A stretch of 64,000 bases of DNA from Phaeosphaeria sp. MPI-PUGE-AT-0046c (lineage: Eukaryota > Ascomycota > Dothideomycetes > Pleosporales > Phaeosphaeriaceae): positions 372,001 to 436,000 of the forward strand of contig JAGTJN010000011.1 of assembly GCA_020747045.1 (NCBI GenBank), given 5' to 3'. The notes below the pieces were generated by a model. It had not been told where the DNA came from, did no database searches, and was given only the letters and a program-made list of their open reading frames with translations. Numbering within the stretch: position 1 is the first letter of the stretch; each line of letters opens with the position of its first letter. Positions 56,463 to 64,000 of this stretch are shown here, piece by piece. The translations under genes were made by a program, and so were the position numbers.

Positions 56463-56613
56463 GCTTAGTTTGACGTCAGCCTGAGGAAACTCGAGATGCA
56501 GAGCTGAATCAAAGGGGCTAGATCGGATACGGTTAATATCTGCCGAACTCGCGGTCACCTGCCTTTATCAACAGCGATCTGCACCACATGCACTCGACAG
56601 ACACAAACACAAA
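56463..56613. promoter_or_regulatory. Very short divergent promoter, MFS gene and glutamine amidotransferase
   Basis: Only 151 bp separate the two divergent start codons, so any promoter elements must overlap. No specific motif assigned. Confidence 0.5.
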
Positions 56614-57455
56614 ATGAAGACCCCGCTGCGCATAGCAATCCTTGAGTGCGATACTCCTTTGCCCGACATTGTTGCAAGATTCGGGCGTTATGATCGTATC
56701 TTTAGCACGTTGCTCGAGACAGCTGCCGAGGGATTGGGCTTATCTCCGAAGCAGGACCTGGAGATGCGCGGATACGATGTTGTGGACAAGCAAGAGTATC
56801 CGAACCTGGACGATATAGATGCCATCCTGATCTCAGGCTCGAGTGCGTACCATACAACTACTAAAGTGATGTACTGATGCCTCATAGAACATGATTCTTT
56901 CGAGAGCGACCCCTGGATCCTCAAGTTGGTCGAGTTTACTCAAACGGTGCTGAAACAAGATAGAATTCGCATTATTGGTGTATGCTTCGGCCAGCAGATC
57001 CTGGGTCGAGCAATGGGCGTGAAAGTTGGCAGAAGCGACAACGGATGGGAGATCTCGGTCTTGCCCGTCGAGTTAAGCACGAAGGGCAAAGAGATATTCC
57101 AACAAGACACACTCGTAATAATATGCCACATTGCAAGCTTGAAAACCTCTCTGACTTGCTATAGGCAATCCATCAAATGCACAAAGATATTGTCTTTGAA
57201 TATCCGGAAGGTGTCGAAAAGCTGGGTGCATCACCTCGATGCTTAGTCCAAGGAATGTACAAGAAGAACAAATTGATTGCTGTGCAAGGGCATCCCGAGT
57301 TTACCGAACCTATCATGATCGAGTTGGTCAAAACAAGGAACAAGCAAGGCATATTCGAAGATGAACAAGCTAGAGATGCTCTGGAGCGGTCTGGCAAGTA
57401 TCATGACGGTGTAAACATTGCAAAAGCGTTCCTGAGATTCTTGCTCGAAGACTAG
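56614..57455 (+). CDS. Class I glutamine amidotransferase-like protein
   Basis: Exons 56614-56842, 56888-57114 and 57165-57455 (introns 45 and 50 nt) give 248 residues. The triad is complete: nucleophile Cys109 in I-G-V-C-F-G-Q-Q, and His195 and Glu197 in Q-G-H-P-E-F. The N-terminal I-L-I-S-G-S is followed by D-S-F-E-S-D-P-W, as in the stand-alone GMP-synthase-like group (yeast YLR126C type). No synthetase domain is attached, so it acts alone or with an unknown partner. Family members hydrolyse glutamine or related gamma-glutamyl compounds. The start is at the first ATG of the frame. Confidence 0.9.
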
Positions 57456-57540
57456 ACAAAGAATGTCCCAGGCCTCTATTACCCTACTCCTGTAGTATAC
57501 CAAGACTTCCAACGAAAGAAAATTCTACAAAGCTTATCGC

Positions 57541-57984
57541 TTAACCATTATGCGATAAAACGGGTATAAGTCCTGGGTTGATTGTTCCACAACCGTCTTT
57601 TCCGCAATTCTTACATGCATAGTTGTCGGCCTCTGATTCCTTGCCCTTGTCCGGATCATTGGGGTCGATCACCCTCCAGCTTTTGACGCCTTGAACCACG
57701 AAAGGCGTGCATCCATCTTCCCAACCGTATGTTGCGGTCATATCCGCATGGCAGCAGGTTTCACCACTGTACGTGACCAGCAGTTGGTCGTTGTCCATGT
57801 CACTGAGCCATGGCATGATGATTGCTTGCGTTTCTCCAGCACGGAATGTGTTGCATCCGTCGGCAACGTTGAGTGTTACTTTGGCAGATGCACCGGTGCA
57901 CATCTTTGAAGTGTAGGTTGTTATCTGGAAGGCGGATACATTGAGAACGAGGAGAAATACGGGAAGAATGACTTTAGCAATCAT
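57541..57984 (-). CDS. Small secreted cysteine-rich protein, effector candidate
   Basis: Single exon, 147 residues. A signal peptide (I-L-P-V-F-L-L-V-L-N-V-S-A) is followed by a mature part of about 129 residues with eight cysteines: M-C-T-G, D-G-C-N-T-F, E-T-C-C-H-A-D, D-G-C-T-P-F, and a terminal C-K-N-C-G-K-D-G-C cluster. An even number fits four disulfides. No catalytic motif, sequon-rich linker or GPI tail is seen. Size, secretion and cysteine content meet the usual definition of a fungal effector candidate, but function is unknown. It lies 86 nt from the amidotransferase stop (convergent). Confidence 0.75.
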   Translation of the reverse strand: MIAKVILPVFLLVLNVSAFQITTYTSKMCTGASAKVTLNVADGCNTFRAGETQAIIMPWLSDMDNDQLLVTYSGETCCHADMTATYGWEDGCTPFVVQGVKSWRVIDPNDPDKGKESEADNYACKNCGKDGCGTINPGLIPVLSHNG

Positions 57985-59409
57985 TTTGTATGTTTAAGAA
58001 GTGGTTAAAGACTTTGAAAGATTTGGGGTTTGAGTTGACTCAACAGAAGCGAGTGCAAGATAGTATGATGTTCTTGAGCCGGAGACAGTGAATGAACGAA
58101 TGGCCTTGGTGAAGACTGAGAGATGGCGGCATTGACTTATGAAGTAGGCCTGAGATGTGGAAAGTGTAGTCCGATATTCATAAAATTGAAATCGTTGCGA
58201 GTGTAACTCTATTGAACGCACCATTATGCTACACGCCCGCCAAGCTGTTGGTAAGGCAGAAGAGGCTTAATTTAGAGCCGGATTAGATGAGATCCCCAGC
58301 ATTAAAGATGTTTCAAACAAATCCCCAAGCCAATGCGCATAAAGTTTGCGCCAAAGTCTGACCCGCTGACAATGTTGGAATTCGGCCCCCGCGCAGGTAC
58401 CAGCAGCTCCGTCCAAATGTTGGGGTTCCTGTCCCAGATCATGCGCTAAGAGAGGATGAGTGAATACGATTGGCTGCCTGTCCAAAGGGATCGGTGTGTA
58501 ACCGCTCGCTACAGCAGCACAGCCGAGCCTCATTTAATAGCGTCCACCAAGGGGCGCGTAACACGGATGCCTTACAGAACTAGGTCGGGCCTACATGATG
58601 AAATTGCGAACATCTTCATTTTTGGCGTTTCCCGGCGACATTTGGCCGCGCAACAATCGCCCCATTCTTGGCAATCCTACTACTCTGTGTTGTACAACAA
58701 TAGATGTCTAAGGCGCAAGCATGTCTCGAAGCAGTGTAAGGTCCGTCGTCGAAAACAGCGCAACAATGAGGAGCAATATGCTCATGCCTGCATAGTTACA
58801 AATCACTTGTTAGGGAAATTCTTCAGACCATTCGTACACACGTAGTAGTCAGATGCTTAATCACCGCGTCTTCTAGGATCGTACCATCGGGACAAGCCGA
58901 TCTGGATGGTCTATCCCTACTTCTAAGTGATCATTACGAGCTTATGTTCCGCGGTAATCAGATCTGTGACCAAGCCTTGAGTTCGTAGCAATGGTCGGAC
59001 CTATTTGTGGGCACAACAACGCCCGGTCAGGCGTACTTGAATGCCAAGCGGACCCGAAACCGGATACTGTATTCGACCGGAAGGCTGAGTATGCCACATT
59101 GCGGCACGGTTCACCAATCGCAGACAAGGCTGAACCGCTGCGTACCTGACTAGAACCACAATAGTGTAACGACCCTGGTATGTGGTACATGCGTCTTTGA
59201 ACAGTGCGAAGAGTGACCTCGCTAATAATGTATTTGAGACTTTGTATATAGTCGAGTAGCATTTTGGGCTGTTCATGGTTCATTCGCACTCACTACATTC
59301 GCTCTTCATACTTCATCTCATCTGTTTCTAACGACATCTTTCCTTCGAGTGGTGCAGCGTGCAAGCATCTTGTTTACTACTAGACTACATTCTTTTGACA
59401 ATCGCCAAT
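57985..59409. other. Intergenic, 1.4 kb
   Basis: Upstream region of the small secreted protein (minus) and of the large secreted protein (plus). Open frames up to 129 codons occur on both strands but show no signal peptide, motif or supportable splicing. No transposon terminal repeats recognised. Confidence 0.45.
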
Positions 59410-62400
59410 ATGAGGGTACAATCGTATCTCCTTCCCTGGCTCTTATCCTACACGGCAGTACAATGCGCTCCAACGGGAAGTGATGCGCCAGGTATTGGCG
59501 TGGAACTCGAAGTGAGAAAGTTCAAGCTGCAGAACAAAGGTGAAGCAGCCATGAATACACGAAAGGACGAAGATATCGCGAAAGTCAAAGGAGCTGTCCT
59601 TCTACCAGTTGGATTGCCCAAGGAACAGGCGAGTATTACATGCGGCGAGTACTGGGACCTTACTGCTGAACATGGTGGTCGAGAGCCTGAATCTGGAATC
59701 AGGTAAGTTGTTGATGTACAAAGTGCACATGAGACATTACTGACTTCATACGCCTTGTAGTGATCTGACATGGGAGTGGATTATCAACGGTCAGACCTTG
59801 AAATTGAAGAAGAGTAACAAAGCAGAAGATGACTTGGTACTACCTGGAGTGTTCAGAGAGATTAGAGAGAAACTGGTAAATTATGTGAAGTCGTGAATTG
59901 CAACAGAGCTGACCTTTGTCTAGAAAAAACTTAATCCCAAAAAAGGCGATAAATTTGGGATCTTTAATATGCCCTTCGAACCATGGGGATTGTGGACTCT
60001 CGAGGAACCTCCAACGTATGAAGAAGCTTCTACTTTCCCTGGCATACAGGTCACGGCACCTCTACCGATGGAAGCGATTCAAGAACTCATATCGATTATC
60101 GTTAACAACGAGGATGTGAACGGAAACGAGGGCGTGAAGCGAACTTTCGTGCCGACTGTGTCAGCGAAAACCTCAAATATAGTACTCGTGTATCAGCAAG
60201 ATCTCGTGGACGTGTATGAGGGCACTGAAGATATCACGACCGACATGCTGGGTTTCTATTCTCTCCTCATGTCTTACGTCAAAATTGCAACAACCATGAC
60301 AGACGCCGACAGAGCCAATGGCCCCAAGCAAAAGCTGAGCATCATGCCTCGAACCGACTGGAAGACAATGTACAATATGTACGCAAAGGAAGATGATAAC
60401 ACACGCAAGACCAAATGCCGACCTAAGAAAAAGAACCCGAACCAGTCACTACTCGATATTGTGAAGGACTTGGCCAAAAAGAAGCAGCTCAGTGGAGACA
60501 TCGAATCCGCGACGTTCAAGTGGGACAAAGCCAAAGCACCAGCGCGCGAGGCGGGTACCCGCGGTGTGTGTAGCAACATGGCTGGAGCAGTTAGTGCACG
60601 AGCTCTTGCGAGAAGAGGCAGGGCGGACACGTCGGCCAACTGGCCTACAAAGGCCAAAGATCAAGCAGACAAATCACTCAGCTTGAAAAGCTGGCTCGAG
60701 GGACTTGACAAAAATATGGATCCTCTATCAGCAATGGACGAGCTTGTTTGGGATGGACAGATCGGAGGCCTCGGTGACAGGCTTGAGGCACCCTTGTACC
60801 CTGAGGCAGCTGTCGACGACTCGAAGTACCCCCTCTTTGAACTCCGTGATCTGACTGGCGGCGGTATGGACAAGGTCGAAGGCTACCTCAAGGAGGTTGA
60901 AGTGCAGATCAAGAAGTGGCACCAGAACCCTCCCGAAATCAAGGCCAACAAGCTTCGCAAACGTGCGAAGGCAGGCGCGTGCAAGAAGCCGAGCAACGGC
61001 GATGGCGAGAAGTGCACGGGAAATAGCGCTCTCAATGCCCAGAAGAAATGTGAGACATGTGCAAAGGGAACAAAACCTAATGTTGGCAACACCGCGTGTG
61101 TACCAGATGTCCCTGAGGACGATAAGGAGAAGGGCAAATGTAAGGACGACGGTTATATCCTCGACCCCGCGCAGGGTGGACAAGACAAGAACACCGAGAA
61201 CCCTGTCTGTACCTTGGACGATTCGAAGAAGTGCGAAGACCCGTCTCAAACAGCCGTTACCCGGTCGCCGAAGAACAAGGTAGAGCCCAAAGACGCGGCG
61301 GCCTACCAAGCAGAGTGCGCAAAGGACGATGATAAGAACTTCCGATGCAAAGATCCCAAGAAGACCTATCATCACAAGGAGATTGACAATTCGGGCGACG
61401 AGAAGAAGATCAAGCACAGCTGCCGTGCGACACGAAACACTAAGAAGGAGCAAGCAGACAAATACAAAAAAAGAGTCGAAACCGCCAAAGAGGAGAAGAA
61501 GAAGACCACTGGTGACAAGCAGACGGAGAAAAAGGAGAGCAGTCGCCGCGGTCGAAACGGCATGTGCTGGTCACTCTTGGTCGGTCTCGGTGCTTGGGAC
61601 CTCGCGGAGATCGAAGGCATGTCTCCCGACGAGGTTGACGGTATGCTCGAACTGTGGCCCGAAAATGACCAGGAACCCAAGTACTTGGAAGATCACATGG
61701 TTACGATCGGCAAGAAGTCAGGGACAGTCGTAGGAGGTATCGAGCAGGAAACGGCTGGTATTGGGCTGCCCATCGTGTACGTTGTCAAGGGCATCATCAA
61801 GCTCTTCAAGATCTTCGGCAAGGGCTCAAGAGCTGCACCTGCTCCTGCTAAGAAAGACTTCTACACCGACATCAAAAACGCTGGAAGCCGACCAAAAGCA
61901 CCGTCCAAGTCCATCGATGCAGCCAAGAACTCAGGTACCGTTGCAAAGATCTTGAAGGACAAGAGGTTCTTGGACTGCCTCGCTGTCGCACCCGCAGCGG
62001 CCAAGATGGTAAAGCGAGATGACCCTCCCAACTTCTTTGATGTCAACGATCTGCGCGTCAAGATTGACTGGAACGCGAAAGACAACGGCTTCAAGATCCC
62101 CGATTGGAAATATGAAGACCGCCAGATCACCGTACGCCTAGGTGTTGACACGGACAACATCTTCAAGGAGGGCGGTGCAAAGGATTGGGCCTCGACTTAC
62201 CCAGATCGCATCAACCGGCCGGGACGCCTCGAGTACGAGAACTGCCAGGTCATTCCCGACGAGTTCAAGAACAAGGTGACAGCGGTAGAAACATGGGGAG
62301 GATGCTGCGCTTACTACAAAGACAACGACTGTAAAAACTCATCGTTTATGTTCACGATGACGGATCGTGAGGATTGGAAGTTGAAGGGCGATCACAATGA

Positions 62401-62467
62401 TAATATGGAGGCATTGTGGTGTACGTTCGAGACCAATTGTAAGGGAGCACCAGGTGCGCCGGCCTAA
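59410..62467 (+). CDS. Large secreted multi-region protein of unknown function (983 residues)
   Basis: Exons 59410-59702, 59761-59875 and 59924-62467 (introns 58 and 48 nt) give 983 residues. Signal peptide 1-19/20 (Y-L-L-P-W-L-L-S-Y-T-A-V-Q-C). An N-terminal domain contains G-I-G-V-E-L-E, C-G-E-Y-W-D-L-T and, in exon 3, Q-V-T-A-P-L-P-M-E-A-I (about 178-188). A long, polar middle has R-R-G-R and R-K-R dibasic sites. A Cys-rich stretch (489-610; C-x2-C knots such as C-E-T-C-A-K-G-T) recalls EGF or receptor-type repeats. A Lys-rich segment follows (636-676), then a hydrophobic, Gly-rich segment (about 737-769). After K-R at 833-834 comes a 149-residue C-terminal domain with six Cys. From memory the N-terminal pattern belongs to a family of large fungal secreted proteins without known role. 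Confidence 0.8.
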
Positions 62468-62505
62468 GTGCCACAGATAGACTTTTCTTAGCTTGTATAC
62501 CATAC

Positions 62506-62976
62506 TCATTCGAACCATTCCATGTAATCCTGCCACTGATCGAAGATCCCAAAGAAACCCAGTGGTGCCTTATCTGGTTGACTGTAGCGGTCCTTGCCCT
62601 TGTTCTCCAGTTGCTGCGTACATGCGACAACTAATTTCATGGCTTTGGCTCTGAACTTGGCTACGTCCCAGTCTTCAGCCTGGCCGTGTTTCATCTGGCG
62701 AGCAATCTCGCGCTGCCCGGATTCTGGAATGTTGTCCATAGTGAAGATGGCGACTTCTCGGATTTGGAACACGTCTTTGGACGAGAGCTTTGCCAACTGG
62801 TCTTGCGGGTCGAGACCAGATTCTGAATCGTTCAAAAGATTCCACATCTTCTGAAAAGCATTAGATAGGCGTCCTCTTTCGCTTTCCGTGAGCTTGTTGT
62901 CTGATCGGCTGTACTGTCGAGGAAGACTGGCAACGACTTTCTCCTCGAAAACCTGGAAACAGATTTCCTCAGCCAT
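62506..62976 (-). CDS. Small soluble protein of unknown function
   Basis: Single exon, 156 residues from the ATG at 62976. No signal peptide or membrane segment is seen, so it is probably cytosolic. The sequence is helical and charged: N-K-L-T-E-S-E-R-G-R-L-S-N-A-F-Q-K-M-W-N-L-L, a D-P-Q-D-Q-L-A-K-L-S linker, and a Trp/Tyr-rich end (F-D-Q-W-Q-D-Y-M-E-W-F-E). Two cysteines only. The family is not recognised. It converges on the 983-residue secreted protein with 38 nt between stops, the tightest spacing in the window. Confidence 0.65.
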   Translation of the reverse strand: MAEEICFQVFEEKVVASLPRQYSRSDNKLTESERGRLSNAFQKMWNLLNDSESGLDPQDQLAKLSSKDVFQIREVAIFTMDNIPESGQREIARQMKHGQAEDWDVAKFRAKAMKLVVACTQQLENKGKDRYSQPDKAPLGFFGIFDQWQDYMEWFE

Positions 62977-63837
62977 ATTATCGAGTTGTAAGTTTGAGAG
63001 AAGAACAGTCAAAAGGGAGTAAAGAGGGTTTGCGGTTCGGCGAGAAAAGGACACTGGAGGGGGGATGTAGGGTAATACGTGCCAAGACGCTAAGTTGAAT
63101 TGAGCCTATTGATCGCATCACTCACCTCGTGAGACTGAGCATATGAACGTCAAGGCTAGATCTGCTTCTTCACGTGATCAAACTCAGGCCGTATATAGGA
63201 CAAGAGGATTGTGTCATGGAGGAAGATGTGTGTCTGTCCAACTGTCGACAATACGGCAGAAGCTCTGATGCTCCTGCTTTCAACGCCTTGGAACGCCAGC
63301 GCTGTTCAAACTTGAGAAGCATAAAGTGAGTCGACTAAAACAATAAAGGACCCATACGCGGATTGAACGCACGCCTTCTGAGCGGAAGGACAATATGAGC
63401 AAAAGTAAAGGAAAGCAATCTGCGACTTACGCCAACAGACTGTACGAATAAGTTTTAATAGAGCTACTTTCCTGAAAGTATCTTTTCAATATATATTATA
63501 TATACTCCATAAATCAGCAAGGCTATGTTCGCTCTTTGGAAAGGTGGTGTTGATGTTTAGGGAGGGAAGGCGCAGGTGTGCCTCGCTCATGCAACTAGGA
63601 AAGGGCGGTGGCGGGTATTCAGTGTGGTTACCAAATACTTGCTGAGCAATCTTCAACAAACCACGCAAAGAAGTCACATTGAGCAATGGGGACATTTGTC
63701 AATGCTTGATATGTCAATCGCTACACTGGTCTACAAGTGATGCTTGTACCGTGTCTACGGCAAAGTCAAGCGGGTATGAACCGTATGTCCCTCGCTCTCT
63801 CCACCGAACGCCATACTCCAGTCCCTCTCTACTTCAC
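62977..63837. other. Intergenic, 861 bp
   Basis: Upstream region of the small soluble protein and 3' region of the Bub3-like gene. An AT-rich patch lies near 63480-63510. No gene seen. Confidence 0.45.
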
Positions 63838-64000
63838 CTACTTTTTCTTGCCCTGCGCCTCGGTCGCACTCAACTCCCGGATGAAGACCTTGATGACACC
63901 GTCAGGCACGTCGTCAACGCCATCTTCGAAGCCTGGGCTAATGCCTACGGCGACAAATTTGCCGTCGGAGGAGAAGTCGATGGTCTGGACACTGGCAGGG
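63838..64000 (-). CDS. BUB3: 3' end of a Bub3-like WD40 protein (runs off the window)
   Basis: Reading leftward from the window edge, the minus strand codes for 53 residues before a TAG at 63838-63840: S-V-Q-T-I-D-F-S-S-D-G-K-F-V-A-V-G-I-S, then D-D-V-P-D-G-V-I-K-V-F-I-R-E-L. The order of a last WD strand, an acidic loop ending in P-D/E-D/G-x-I, and F-I-R-E/Q matches the C-terminus of Bub3, the spindle-checkpoint kinetochore protein. It ends with a Lys run. Only the tail is present, so related WD40 proteins cannot be excluded. Confidence 0.6.
   Translation of the reverse strand, partial: PASVQTIDFSSDGKFVAVGISPGFEDGVDDVPDGVIKVFIRELSATEAQGKKK

Noticed and set aside
60728..61453. 241-codon open frame on the minus strand
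   Set aside because: Antisense to the third exon of the large secreted protein; its hydrophobic repeats mirror the Lys/Asp-rich coding strand.
63351..63410. A possible tRNA T-arm-like sequence (GGATTGAACGC)
   Set aside because: No matching acceptor stem, anticodon arm or spacing could be drawn around it on either strand.

Overview
The window is nuclear DNA of a filamentous ascomycete (Pezizomycotina). Genes on both strands carry short GT-AG introns, mostly 45-60 nt, often with a CTGAC/CTAAC-like branch site. The gene content is fungal: Zn2Cys6 regulator, PTH11-type membrane protein, GH72 and GH17 wall enzymes, DASH subunit DAD1, Rho4, a Pmc1-type calcium pump. Dothideomycetes is my guess from the look of the proteins; I could not test it. 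All exon boundaries were worked out by eye from reading-frame continuity and splice signals. I found no tRNA, rRNA, CRISPR array or intact transposon.

Left part (1-23.7 kb), environment- and wall-facing genes: the tail of a gene running in from the left; an unknown small protein; a secreted pectate lyase; a small secreted protein with a hydrophobic tail; then three minus-strand genes in a row, a PTH11-like 7-TM protein (10803-9477), a Zn2Cys6 regulator (9014-7004) and a DHA14-type efflux pump (6522-4583). A GH72 beta-1,3-glucanosyltransferase and a GH17 glucanase flank a small membrane protein and a GNAT-like protein. A 106-residue protein of unknown role, a BTB-like protein and a rhomboid protease follow.

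Middle (24.3-48.6 kb), housekeeping: TYW1, a cyanamide-hydratase-like HD protein with a 954-nt intron, the Ca2+-ATPase, then eight genes on strictly alternating strands: F-box-like (-), RPB8 (+), NUDIX (-), TYW2 (+), SEN34 (-), DAD1 (+), RHO4 (-), LCB3-type phosphatase (+). TYW1, TYW2 and SEN34 all act in tRNA maturation and can meet on tRNA-Phe.

Right part (49-64 kb), accessory again: a secreted amidase converging on a secreted carboxylesterase; a Vba-like MFS transporter gene broken by a 5-bp tandem duplication; a class I glutamine amidotransferase; a cysteine-rich small secreted protein; a 983-residue secreted multi-region protein of unknown function converging on a 156-residue protein without signal peptide; and the 3' end of a Bub3-like WD40 gene leaving on the right. 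The most unusual items are the 983-residue secreted protein with its neighbour, the broken transporter, and the very long intron that splits a metal-ligand codon.
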